Positions 54,626-62,990 of a DNA stretch of 64,000 bases are shown here, in pieces. The notes under the pieces were generated by a model. It was given only the letters and a program-made list of their open reading frames with translations. It was not told where the DNA came from and ran no database searches. The translations under genes were made by a program, and so were the position numbers. The DNA is from Paenibacillus pabuli NBRC 13638 (GTDB lineage Bacteria; Bacillota; Bacilli; Paenibacillales; Paenibacillaceae): contig NZ_BCNM01000003.1 in the NCBI RefSeq assembly GCF_001514495.1, forward strand, positions 1-64,000, read 5' to 3'. Every line of letters begins with the position of its first letter. Position 1 is the first letter of the stretch.

Positions 54626-55573
54626 ATGTTAAAGAAAAACCTGTTGCTCTTCATGAGCATCTGTCTGGTGTTTGTACTCGCAGCCTGCGGGAACGCCAAT
54701 CATTCATCCTCCGCTTCGGAAGGTTCTACTACGGACACTTCGAACGCTGCAAAGGACACCAATGCCGCTTCCGGAGAACAACGCATCGCATCCATGTCGA
54801 TCCATCTGACCAATGACCTGCTATCTCTCGGCATTACACCGGTTGGTTCAGTGATCGGCGGGGAAGCCAAAGCCTTCCTTTCCCATGTGGCTGACCGTCT
54901 TCAAAATACAACGCCGCTCGGTCCCGTTAAGGACCCGGACATGGAAGCCTTGCTTGCCCTGAAACCGGATGTCATTTACCTGGACGAAGAATTCTCCGGT
55001 GATGATATTGCCAAATTTGAGAAAATCGCCCCTGTACACGTCTTCAATCTGGATAATGGCACTTGGCGTGATCACCTGAAGGACATTGGTAAACTGGTCA
55101 ACCGCGAGAAAGAAGCCGAGCAATACATTCAGGATTATGCAACTGAAACGGAAGAAGTGAAATCCCTGATTCACGATACCATCGGTGACGGCACCGTAAT
55201 GGCTATCCGTGTTACCGCCAAAGAATTGCGTGTATTCAGTACACGCCGTCCAATGGGTCCGATTTTGTATGAAGACCTGGGGTTAACTCCAGCTAAAGGC
55301 ATTGAGGAATTCGATTCGTCCAAACCGTATCAAGTTGTTTCCCGTGAAGTACTGCCGGACTTTGATGCAGATGCAATCTTCGTTGTCGTGAACTCGGATG
55401 ATGAAGCTCAGAACATGTTCAAAGAACTGCAAAACAATCCGATCTGGCAAGGACTGAAAGCTGTGAAAGCAGGTCATGTCTACCCGATCGGTGCTCAACC
55501 TTGGCTGGACTATTCATCCATCGGCAATAAAATGGCCATGGATGAAGCCAAAGAAATGTTTTCTAAGAAATAA
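54626..55573 (+). CDS. Ferric-siderophore-binding lipoprotein
   Basis: This 315-residue lipoprotein has a signal with lipobox VLAAC (Cys near 20) followed by a Ser/Ala/Asn linker. A class III (FhuD/FeuA-like) binding fold follows: RIASMSIHLTNDLLSLGITPVG, ALLALKPDVIYLDEEFSG, IQDYATETEEVK and GHVYPIGAQPWLDYSSIG. It captures a ferric siderophore for the two FecCD permeases upstream. The operon probably responds to iron through the Fur box and to the siderophore through the Btr-like regulator. ATG 54626 has AAGGAG upstream at a longish spacing. Confidence 0.92.
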   Translation: MLKKNLLLFMSICLVFVLAACGNANHSSSASEGSTTDTSNAAKDTNAASGEQRIASMSIHLTNDLLSLGITPVGSVIGGEAKAFLSHVADRLQNTTPLGPVKDPDMEALLALKPDVIYLDEEFSGDDIAKFEKIAPVHVFNLDNGTWRDHLKDIGKLVNREKEAEQYIQDYATETEEVKSLIHDTIGDGTVMAIRVTAKELRVFSTRRPMGPILYEDLGLTPAKGIEEFDSSKPYQVVSREVLPDFDADAIFVVVNSDDEAQNMFKELQNNPIWQGLKAVKAGHVYPIGAQPWLDYSSIGNKMAMDEAKEMFSKK

Positions 55574-55605
55574 ATGATCCTTACGCACAACATATAAAAA
55601 ACACC

Positions 55606-55682
55606 AAAAAACCTCTCTTGTAGATCGGAACAGAGTCAGCAGCAAACAGCTCTCTCCATCCGCTCAAAGCAGAGGTTTTTTG
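55606..55682 (+). terminator. Terminator of the siderophore importer operon
   Basis: AAAAAACCTCT (55606-55616) pairs with AGAGGTTTTTT (55671-55681) across a long, internally structured loop. Confidence 0.75.
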
Positions 55683-55730
55683 TATCCAAATTGGTATCCC
55701 TGTAGATAAAAGTCCGTCGGCATGGTCTAA

Positions 55731-56153
55731 TCACAAGGTACAAACGACGATCTCAACATCCGTTTCGGCAAAAGCATCCTGAATAATGACCCTCACCTTA
55801 TCCCACTTCAACCTGTCCAGCCCGCAGCCGATTTGCGGCATTGCCAGTTGGTTGAGGCCATCTCTAACGCATATGTCACGCATGGATTCTACGGCACGGG
55901 TAAACGACTGATAGGTCGGTTTGTTCGAGAACTTGGCTTTGGTGACCAAATTCAGTGTCCGCCCTACCGGATAACATTGTCCGATCTCAAGCGGCTCCTG
56001 CTTCGCCTGCTCCTGGAGAACCTCCAATCCAAATCGCTGCCGAAACTGTACAGCAATTCCTGCACCCATCCGGGCATCTGCGGAAATGCAGTGTGCAAGC
56101 GTGTAGGAATCATCCATGACGAATAAATCCTGCTGTATTTCGCGAAACTCCAT
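55731..56153 (-). CDS. Macrodomain protein (ADP-ribose derivative hydrolase/binder)
   Basis: This 140-residue macrodomain, last gene of the ADP-ribose operon, resembles the Poa1p/TARG1-like single-domain group. It shows IQQDLFVMDDSYTLAHCISADARMGAGIAVQF at the N-terminus and LAMPQIGCGLDRLKWDKV as the phosphate-binding loop. Such proteins remove ADP-ribose from acidic residues or from modified nucleotides, or hydrolyse ADP-ribose-1''-phosphate. ATG 56153 has a GGGGGAAGAGG leader. It lies 48 bases behind the PARG gene. Confidence 0.9.
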   Translation of the reverse strand: MEFREIQQDLFVMDDSYTLAHCISADARMGAGIAVQFRQRFGLEVLQEQAKQEPLEIGQCYPVGRTLNLVTKAKFSNKPTYQSFTRAVESMRDICVRDGLNQLAMPQIGCGLDRLKWDKVRVIIQDAFAETDVEIVVCTL

Positions 56154-56201
56154 ATTTATCCTCTTCCCCCTTACAACTTTTATTTTTCACCCTTCTCCAA
56201 T

Positions 56202-57140
56202 TCATTCTCCCGTCAAATGATCCTCAAACGCCTTGAGCGTTTTCTGTCCTGCTGTCCGGTCCAATACGGCAAATACGATTCGCTCAAAGGAATGCCTGAA
56301 GTTCTCATCCACCAACACATCATGGAAATACTTCGCTACGTTCGCCGGATCATTTCTAAATACTCCACAGCCATATGCACCTAGTACAATAGTTCGATGT
56401 CCATGCAGCGCAGCCACGTCCAGAATATAGCGAATACGCCCTTTCATCACGGACTCAATCTGCTGATCATCGGCATCTCCCCGCTCTCTCACCACTCCCG
56501 CATTTACAGCAGGCGCTGTAATGAATGACGTCAGATAGTATTTGTCGAGCAGCCGATCCTCGTCATCACGGATCACCGGAACAGCAGGCGAATAGATCAT
56601 ATAATCCGAGTACAGACAAGATCGCTGCTTGCGATTATAATCATACATTTCGTTCATTTGGGCGATACATGGGTACAGTCCCGTAGCCCGGGCCAAGCTT
56701 TCCTCCTGTGCCTGGCTGCCTCCCAGGAAGCCGCCACCGGGATTTTTCGCTGATGCAAAGTTCAGGCAAACGACATCTTCCCTTCCTTCATCCACAGAAA
56801 GACGTGAAGCGGCTGCGAGTGTAGTCTCACCCGTAACCTCGATGCGAACGGCTGAAGCTTCGGCGGAAGGTTGCAGCTGAACCATTTCTTTACTTCGCTT
56901 TTCTCGAAGAGCGATAAGTTCCGTCGGACGATATAAGACCGAATCTCGGATCGCTCGCTGTAACTCCGTACCGATCTGAACCCTGCGATCATACCCGTTC
57001 ACGTATTCTCCTTCTTCCAGGATAGCCAGCGTCTGATGCGCGATGCGGGATCGTTTGGAACGTGGATTCGTGCTATTGAAGCCTGTTGTTTTACTGCGAT
57101 TGTTGTTCTGAATATTGTTCTTATATTGTTGATCGTTCAT
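56202..57140 (-). CDS. Bacterial-type poly(ADP-ribose) glycohydrolase (TIGR02452/PARG)
   Basis: This 312-residue protein has the microbial PARG signature: Gly135-Gly-Gly in AKNPGGGFLGG and Gln-Glu-Glu at about 145-147 (SQAQEESLAR). The catalytic Glu pair is intact. FITAPAVNAGVV and IVLGAYGCGVFRNDP later in the chain are also diagnostic of the macrodomain fold. It should hydrolyse ADP-ribose glycosidic bonds. It overlaps the NADAR gene by 20 bases. I choose ATG 57140 for its spacing to AGGAAG; ATG 57146 is nearly as good. Confidence 0.93.
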   Translation of the reverse strand: MNDQQYKNNIQNNNRSKTTGFNSTNPRSKRSRIAHQTLAILEEGEYVNGYDRRVQIGTELQRAIRDSVLYRPTELIALREKRSKEMVQLQPSAEASAVRIEVTGETTLAAASRLSVDEGREDVVCLNFASAKNPGGGFLGGSQAQEESLARATGLYPCIAQMNEMYDYNRKQRSCLYSDYMIYSPAVPVIRDDEDRLLDKYYLTSFITAPAVNAGVVRERGDADDQQIESVMKGRIRYILDVAALHGHRTIVLGAYGCGVFRNDPANVAKYFHDVLVDENFRHSFERIVFAVLDRTAGQKTLKAFEDHLTGE

Positions 57141-57618
57141 CTTCATCACTTCCTATATTTTCTCTAAGGCGGGTGAGGATCTCACCCAGCCAGTTGGTTC
57201 CCCGCCACGTTCTTCTATTACGAATGCGCGGGTCTTCTTCCGCCAGTCCAACACCCCAGATGCGGTCATCGGGGCTTGCCTCCACAAGTGTCGTTCCGCG
57301 GGTGGCGAGCAGCGTGGTCCGCAGTTGTTCGTTTTGGGTGAATTTGGCTTCGTTGCCCTCATAGACAATACGTTTGCACTCCGCTTCCCATACAGTTTGG
57401 TCGAATCCTGCGACCTGTCTGCCCAGCTTTTTTTGTACAGATGCGGAGCTTGCTTTCAGGATCTTGTCTGCCATAATCTGATCGCCGAACAGCAGTGCTT
57501 TCTGGTGCATCATGTATTGCTCTGCACTCGTGTAGTGAACGCCACTCACGGTAAAATCCGCCGGGTGCCACTGTGAGAATGGAGATGCTGTACGCCAGAA
57601 AAATGTAAACTTCTCCAT
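57121..57618 (-). CDS. NADAR-family N-glycosidase
   Basis: This 165-residue NADAR (YbiA-like, DUF1768) protein has landmark residues FSQWHPADFTVSGVHYTSAEQYMM near the N-terminus and VEASPDDRIWGVGLAEEDPRI near the C-terminus. RGTNWLGEILTRLRE ends the fold. NADAR proteins were predicted from gene context to process NAD-derived ADP-ribose compounds, and some members have been shown to remove ADP-ribose from guanine bases. AGGAGG lies eight bases before the ATG. It lies between the Nudix regulator and PARG genes. Confidence 0.92.
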   Translation of the reverse strand: MEKFTFFWRTASPFSQWHPADFTVSGVHYTSAEQYMMHQKALLFGDQIMADKILKASSASVQKKLGRQVAGFDQTVWEAECKRIVYEGNEAKFTQNEQLRTTLLATRGTTLVEASPDDRIWGVGLAEEDPRIRNRRTWRGTNWLGEILTRLRENIGSDEDERSTI

Positions 57619-57636
57619 CGATATTTCCTCCTAACT

Positions 57637-58572
57637 TTATGGGGCCAATCTTTCTGGGTTCAGTCTGTATAAACGGGATGGGCGATGTCCGGCATTCCCT
57701 GTGTACTCCCCCGTTTCGATGACCCAATCGGCGATTTTGCGCCGGAAAGCGGCAGCCAGCAGTTTTTTTCCACTGATAGTCTCGTATACTTTCTGGAGAG
57801 CAGTTAGTGTGAACTTCTCCGGCATCAGATTAAAAGCGATATCCGAATACTCCACCTTGGCCCGCAGACGATCCAGCGCGTAATGAATGATCTTCGCATG
57901 ATCAAAAGCAATTCCTTGAACCTCATTCACCATGATATTGCTGCTTCGCACTCTGCCTTCTAACGTCTCCTTCGTCTCAATGACAGCCGACAATTCCTCT
58001 GTTCCATTGGTCAAAATCAACTGCACCCTGCGCTCCGTCACGCGTCCACGCTCATGGATATGGCGTTTCTCCTCCAGAAGCCGCTGCTCCATCCGGAACC
58101 AGTCCGCTTCGCTGGCATCGTCGCCAGCCTGGAGCTGCAGCTCACTGCTGTCAACCAGCGCCATGTACGAACAGCTGATTACACGAGTACGCGGATCACG
58201 ATGCACATCTCCCCACGTATACAGCTGCTCCAGATAAATATCATCCAGTCCGGTTTCGGTGAACAGTTCCCGCCTAGCGGCATCTTCCAACGACTCCTGC
58301 ATGGAGACAAACCCACCCGGAAGAGCCCACTGCCCCATATAGGGATGACCGCCACGACGGATCATTAACAACTGAAGTTCAGGTTCCGCAAGCTTGCGAT
58401 AGTTCTCCTGCGCTTCGCTTCGTATCGTAAATACCAACATGTCCACCGTTACGGAAGGGCGCTCGAAATCGCCTGCATCATAGGTTTCAAGAAACTGTTG
58501 TTCACTTATTTTGACGTGATTCTGATGATCTGATGGATTTGGATTTTGATCAGAATTACCTGCTTGTGTCAT
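57637..58572 (-). CDS. NrtR-like Nudix-domain transcriptional regulator
   Basis: This 311-residue protein has a Nudix domain (about 35-165) followed by a winged helix (FTLTALQKVYETISGKKLLAAAFRRKIADW), the architecture of NrtR, which senses ADP-ribose and controls NAD metabolism genes. The Nudix box GGFVSMQESLEDAARRELFTE keeps most positions, but one of the paired Glu in REUXEE is Thr (REL-F-T-E), as in regulators that have lost hydrolysis. It heads the NADAR-PARG-macrodomain operon, so ADP-ribose build-up probably induces that operon. ATG 58572 follows GGAG by nine bases; ATG 58587 has no site. Confidence 0.9.
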   Translation of the reverse strand: MTQAGNSDQNPNPSDHQNHVKISEQQFLETYDAGDFERPSVTVDMLVFTIRSEAQENYRKLAEPELQLLMIRRGGHPYMGQWALPGGFVSMQESLEDAARRELFTETGLDDIYLEQLYTWGDVHRDPRTRVISCSYMALVDSSELQLQAGDDASEADWFRMEQRLLEEKRHIHERGRVTERRVQLILTNGTEELSAVIETKETLEGRVRSSNIMVNEVQGIAFDHAKIIHYALDRLRAKVEYSDIAFNLMPEKFTLTALQKVYETISGKKLLAAAFRRKIADWVIETGEYTGNAGHRPSRLYRLNPERLAP

Positions 58573-58588
58573 TTCAAAAGGCTCCATT

Positions 58589-58640
58589 CTGTTATTAACA
58601 ATTTGTTATTAACAATTAGATAATAACAATCTAACATATC
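58589..58640 (-). promoter_or_regulatory. Tandem palindromic operators upstream of the NrtR-like operon
   Basis: Two copies of GTTATTAACAATT lie in tandem at 58591-58603 and 58605-58617, each centred on the palindrome TGTTA-T-TAACA. One extends to TTGTTA-T-TAACAA at 58603-58615. A third symmetric element, TTAGAT-N7-ATCTAA, follows at about 58616-58634. They lie 17 to 60 bases before the start codon, covering the probable promoter, as expected of an autoregulatory NrtR site. Confidence 0.55.
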
Positions 58641-58728
58641 GTTCAAGCCTGCGTCAATATTTCCCATCTTCTCGCGAAAATTCATTATGGCCTTCTCACA
58701 CATGCTTCCTCTGGGTGTCAAAAATCTC

Positions 58729-58757
58729 TTGACGATATGTTAAATGAAACTTATCAT
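58729..58757 (+). promoter_or_regulatory. Promoter of the MarR-exporter operon
   Basis: TTGACG (58729-58734) and TATCAT (58752-58757) are separated by 17 bases, about 37 bases before the MarR ATG. Confidence 0.7.
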
Positions 58758-58775
58758 TTAGTTAGTCGACTAAAT
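58756..58775. promoter_or_regulatory. MarR-type operator
   Basis: ATTTAGT (58756-58762) and ACTAAAT (58769-58775) are perfect arms, with an inner perfect palindrome TTAGTCGACTAA. It overlaps the end of the -10 box, so binding of the MarR protein would block its own promoter. Confidence 0.65.
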
Positions 58776-58793
58776 AAAAGGATGGAAGCGCTT

Positions 58794-59228
58794 ATGAAAT
58801 CAGTTCGAAATGAACGTTTAATGGGCCAGTTATCCGAACTCGTCAAGCTACAGCGATACAAGGTTCATGAGAAGCTTGTCAACCACCCTGAGTTATATCC
58901 CGGACAACCGCCGCTGCTGTTCCAGCTCGAACGGGAAGATGGTCAGACCCAGAAACAGCTGGCCGAACAGCTTCGCCGCGCCCCTGCAACGGTGACGGTA
59001 ATGCTGAAACGTATGGAAAGCTCGGGGTTTATACGGCGTGAAGCTGACCCGAAGGATCTGCGCAGTCTGCGTGTCTACCTGACCGATCAGGGACGCGCTG
59101 CCCTTAAGGAACTGAGAGAAGTGTTCCAGGAGCTTGATCGCCAAGCCCAGAAAGATTTTACACCCGAGGAAGCGCAGCTCATGTCAGCCCTCGCCCAGCG
59201 CATGGTCCAGAATCTCCGAGAATATTAA
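58794..59228 (+). CDS. MarR-family repressor
   Basis: This 144-residue MarR protein has the winged helix DGQTQKQLAEQLRRAPATVTVMLKRMESSGFIRREADPKDLRSLRVYLT in the middle and helical dimerisation ends. I choose ATG 58794, which follows GGAAG by five bases and excludes operator sequence. It is followed after 71 bases by the two exporter genes and almost certainly represses all three until an amphipathic drug or similar ligand binds it. Confidence 0.92.
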   Translation: MKSVRNERLMGQLSELVKLQRYKVHEKLVNHPELYPGQPPLLFQLEREDGQTQKQLAEQLRRAPATVTVMLKRMESSGFIRREADPKDLRSLRVYLTDQGRAALKELREVFQELDRQAQKDFTPEEAQLMSALAQRMVQNLREY

Positions 59229-59299
59229 AGGGGTTCTTCATGGTCTGCATCTGCACTTGCAACATGATTATTACATAACGAATGAGGTGATTTTCCCCA

Positions 59300-61075
59300 T
59301 TGTGGACGTTAAAACGATTCCTAACCCCATATAAATCAGCAGCCATGCTTGCTCCACTGCTCATGGTCCTAGAGGTGGCCATGGACCTGCTTCAGCCCAA
59401 GCTGATGTCCAGCATTGTAGATGATGGTGTGCTTGCAGGGAACCTGTCCCATATCGTGACTACAGGTTTGTTTATGCTTCTTTTTGCGTTAATCGGATGG
59501 GTTGGCGGTGCAGGATGCACACTGTTTTCAAGTAAAGCCGCCGTTGGATACGGCACCGATCTGCGTCAGGAATTGTTTGATCATATCCAGAAGTTCTCGT
59601 TCCGTAATCTGGATACCTTTCAGGAGGGCTCGCTTATCACCCGCCTGACGAGTGATATCACCCAGATGCAGACTTTTGTACAGATGCTTCTGCGCATGTT
59701 TATCCGTTCGCCGATGCTGATTATCGGCAGTATTATTATGGCGTTTACGATCAGTGTCAAACTGGCGCTCATTCTCATGTTGTCCGTGCCGATTCTGTTT
59801 ATCATCTTATATATTCTGATATCCGCTTCCTATCCGCTGTTCGCGAGCGTTCAGAACAAGCTCGACAAGGTGAACGCGGTGCTTCAGGAGAATCTTGCCG
59901 GCATTCGTGTCGTCAAAGCTTTTGCACGGGCACGTCAGGAGAAGAAGCGTTTTCAGCAAGCCAATGGAGACTACACCCATACCGCAGTGAAAGCCTGGCG
60001 CATCGTATCGCTGAATGCACCGGTATTAAGCCTGATGCTGAATGCTACTATTGTAGCAGTGCTGTGGTTTGGGGGCTTTCAGGTGGTGGGAGGCGATATT
60101 GCCGCCGGGGATTTGATTGCTTTTATCAACTACGTAACCGTTGTACTCTCGTCGCTCACTTCCATCGGCATGATGATGATGAGCTTTTCCCGCGCCAAAG
60201 TATCTGCTGCCCGGATCAACGAGGTGCTTCATACCCAGCCTGATATTCAATCCGGCCGTGAGGTGTCCGGGATAAAACAGCCATCGCAGGACGTGTCCAA
60301 ACATCTGCCGATTCATTGGTCCTCCAGCACAGCTGGTCAGGTGGAATTCAGGGATGTATATTTCCGCTATGATGGGGAGCATACGCTATCAGGAATTACA
60401 CTGACGGCTCGACCGGGAGAAAAGGTGGCCCTTCTTGGCTCTACAGGATCTGGCAAAACATCACTGGTACAGCTGATCCCCCGCTTGTATGATGCCTCAC
60501 AGGGTGAAGTACTCGTGAATGGCGTGAACGTGCGTCACTGGGATCTCCAGGACCTTCGCAGCCGTGTGTCCATCGTATTACAGGAATCCATCCTGTTCAG
60601 CGGCAGCATCCGGGATAACCTCTGCTTCGGCAGACCGGATGCAACAGAAGCCGAACTGCGTGCCGCAGCTCAAGCGGCGGCGGCTGATGATTTTATTATG
60701 AATCTAAAAGATGGGTATGACACGGAGTTGGGCCAGCGCGGGGTCAATCTCTCGGGTGGTCAGAAACAGCGGATTTCTATCGCTCGTGCCCTGCTGATGC
60801 AACCGGAAGTTCTGATTCTGGACGATAGCACCAGTGCCGTCGATCTGCGTACCGAAGCAAGCATTCAGAAGGCGCTGCATTCATTAATGAAAGACAGCAC
60901 CACGTTCTTGATTGCTCAACGGATCTCTTCTGTCAAGGATGCAGACTGTATTTACGTGCTTGATGAAGGAGAGATTGTGGCCAGTGGTACACATGAGCAT
61001 CTAATGGCCCATTCGTCACATTACCAATCCATCTATTATTCGCAGCAGCGGAAGGAGGATGTTCAATTTGGCTAA
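59300..61075 (+). CDS. Heterodimeric ABC exporter subunit 1 (degenerate ATP site)
   Basis: This 591-residue half-exporter has six membrane helices (residues ~15-300) and a nucleotide-binding domain. Walker A is GSTGSGKTS at ~380, and the signature NLSGGQKQRISIARAL is canonical. Walker B ends ILDDSTSAVD, with Asp509 where the catalytic Glu belongs, and the switch residue is Gln540 (IAQRISS) instead of His. These changes mark the non-catalytic site of heterodimeric exporters such as BmrC/BmrD or YfiB/YfiC. Translation starts at TTG 59300, 10 bases after GAGGTG. Multidrug or lipid export is likely but not provable. Confidence 0.92.
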   Translation: MWTLKRFLTPYKSAAMLAPLLMVLEVAMDLLQPKLMSSIVDDGVLAGNLSHIVTTGLFMLLFALIGWVGGAGCTLFSSKAAVGYGTDLRQELFDHIQKFSFRNLDTFQEGSLITRLTSDITQMQTFVQMLLRMFIRSPMLIIGSIIMAFTISVKLALILMLSVPILFIILYILISASYPLFASVQNKLDKVNAVLQENLAGIRVVKAFARARQEKKRFQQANGDYTHTAVKAWRIVSLNAPVLSLMLNATIVAVLWFGGFQVVGGDIAAGDLIAFINYVTVVLSSLTSIGMMMMSFSRAKVSAARINEVLHTQPDIQSGREVSGIKQPSQDVSKHLPIHWSSSTAGQVEFRDVYFRYDGEHTLSGITLTARPGEKVALLGSTGSGKTSLVQLIPRLYDASQGEVLVNGVNVRHWDLQDLRSRVSIVLQESILFSGSIRDNLCFGRPDATEAELRAAAQAAAADDFIMNLKDGYDTELGQRGVNLSGGQKQRISIARALLMQPEVLILDDSTSAVDLRTEASIQKALHSLMKDSTTFLIAQRISSVKDADCIYVLDEGEIVASGTHEHLMAHSSHYQSIYYSQQRKEDVQFG

Positions 61076-62891
61076 AAACGCTTCTTCCTCCATCCATCAG
61101 ACAGTCGTTCCGCCGATCGGAAGACCTGGGCCACCCGGCCGAGGTCCGGTCCCCAAAGTAAGAGCCAAGAACGCCCGGCACGCCATTATCCGGGTATGGT
61201 CGTATATGGGACGTCATCGCAAAGGGGTTATCACGGCTCTGGTACTGACGGCTCTTGGAACGTTGCTTAATCTGGCAGGACCTTATCTGCTCGGCCGTGC
61301 GGTTAATGAACATATCGTTCCCAAAATAACGGATGGCCTGCTGAAAGACTGCATGTTATTGCTGACCGTATACGTCCTCGGCTCGTTCATGATGTGGGCT
61401 CAATCCTATGTCATGATCGGTGTGTCCCAACTGACTGTGAAGGATTTGCGGCATGCTCTATTTTCACGGCTGCAGCAGCTGCCGATTAGCTTTTTTGACA
61501 AAAATCAGAGCGGTGATCTGATGAGCCGGGCTACCAATGATATCGATAACGTGTCTACGACACTGAACCAAAGTGTAACCCAACTGATGTCCAGCGCCAT
61601 CTTGCTGGTTGGCTCCCTGTCGATTATGCTAGCACTGGATGTCCGTCTGACCCTGCTCAGTCTGGTGACGGTTCCCCTGATTACGATCGCTACTCGGCTG
61701 ATCGCTTCGAGAACACGCAAACATTTTACGGCACAGCAAAAGTTGCTTGGCGAGCTTAATGGCTATGCTCAGGAAACCATTGCCGGACAAAAGGTGGTCG
61801 CCGCCTATAACCGCCAGGGGCAGGCACAAAAACATTTTCAGAATCTGAACGAGAAGCTTCGCACTTCCAGTACCCAGGCTCAGAGCGTATCGGGCCTGGT
61901 TGGGCCAACGATGAATGTCATGAACAATATTGGCTTTGCCATACTGGCAGCTGTAGGTGGATGGATGGCTTATTACGATCTGACGTCCATCGGGCTGATT
62001 GTAAGTTTCCTTGCTTACTCCCGCCAGATTGAGCGGCCCATCAATGACCTGGCGAACCAATACAACCTGATTCAGGCCGCTATTGCAGGTGCCGAGCGCG
62101 TATTCCATATTATGGATACACCAAGTGAATACGTGGAAGAACAGAAGAAACAGCTGGCGAAGATTCAGGGTAACGTTGTATTTGAGGATGTATCTTTTGG
62201 CTATACCGCCGAGAGAGAAATTCTGAAAAAGGTCAGCTTCACCGCCAAGCCAGGCGAGATGATTGCGCTTGTCGGACCAACAGGTGCGGGCAAAACGACC
62301 ATTATCAACCTGCTGCCCCGTTTTTACGAAATTACGGGCGGACGGATTACCATTGATGGCTGTGACATCTCGGAACTTGAGAAAGACCAGCTAAGGCGCG
62401 AACTTGGCATTGTGTTACAGGATGCCTATCTGTTCTCCGGAACCATTCGTGACAATATTGCCTACGGCAAACCGGATGCAACGATTGAAGAGGTTCAGCA
62501 GGCAGCTCGGCTCGCCAATGCTCACTCCTTCATTCGCAAATTATCGCAGGGATATGATACTCCGATCATTTCCGGTGGCAGCAATCTGAGTCAGGGACAG
62601 CGGCAACTTCTAACCATCGCCCGCGCCATTCTCGCTGATCCCGCCATTCTCATCCTGGATGAAGCGACCAGCAGCATCGATACGCGGACCGAAATGCAGA
62701 TTCAGGAAGCGATGCGTACCTTGATGAAGGATCGCACCAGCTTTGTCATCGCCCACAGGCTAAGCACGATCCGTGAGGCCGATCAGATTCTCGTCATTGA
62801 TGACGGCAGGATCGCTGAACGAGGCAGCCATGACGAGTTAATGCAGCAGCAAGGTTTTTACTACCAATTGCAGCAGGGTCAACTCAGCTGA
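61068..62891 (+). CDS. Heterodimeric ABC exporter subunit 2 (catalytic Walker B)
   Basis: This half-exporter of 607 residues carries a Pro/Gly-rich N-terminal extension (~35 residues) before six membrane helices. Walker A is GPTGAGKTT. The signature is degenerate, LSQGQ at 507-511, whereas Walker B has the catalytic Glu532 (LDEATSSID) and the switch His563 (IAHRLST). It complements subunit 1, giving one competent and one degenerate ATP site. I prefer TTG 61068, nine bases after GGAGG and overlapping the previous stop; ATG 61059 is directly adjacent to that site. Confidence 0.92.
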   Translation: MAKNASSSIHQTVVPPIGRPGPPGRGPVPKVRAKNARHAIIRVWSYMGRHRKGVITALVLTALGTLLNLAGPYLLGRAVNEHIVPKITDGLLKDCMLLLTVYVLGSFMMWAQSYVMIGVSQLTVKDLRHALFSRLQQLPISFFDKNQSGDLMSRATNDIDNVSTTLNQSVTQLMSSAILLVGSLSIMLALDVRLTLLSLVTVPLITIATRLIASRTRKHFTAQQKLLGELNGYAQETIAGQKVVAAYNRQGQAQKHFQNLNEKLRTSSTQAQSVSGLVGPTMNVMNNIGFAILAAVGGWMAYYDLTSIGLIVSFLAYSRQIERPINDLANQYNLIQAAIAGAERVFHIMDTPSEYVEEQKKQLAKIQGNVVFEDVSFGYTAEREILKKVSFTAKPGEMIALVGPTGAGKTTIINLLPRFYEITGGRITIDGCDISELEKDQLRRELGIVLQDAYLFSGTIRDNIAYGKPDATIEEVQQAARLANAHSFIRKLSQGYDTPIISGGSNLSQGQRQLLTIARAILADPAILILDEATSSIDTRTEMQIQEAMRTLMKDRTSFVIAHRLSTIREADQILVIDDGRIAERGSHDELMQQQGFYYQLQQGQLS

Positions 62892-62933
62892 GGGAGTCCA
62901 TTTTCTGTGGAGTAGGACACAACAAAACACAGC

Positions 62934-62990
62934 AAAAAAACGCCGCTTTAGGTTCCGTCTTATCCCGGACCTTTGCGGCGTTTCCATTTT
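62934..62990. terminator. Bidirectional terminator between exporter and lpxA-like gene
   Basis: AACGCCGC pairs with GCGGCGTT, with an inner GGT/ACC and CCG/CGG helix. A T7 tract follows on the minus strand and TTTCCATTTT on the plus strand. Confidence 0.88.
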
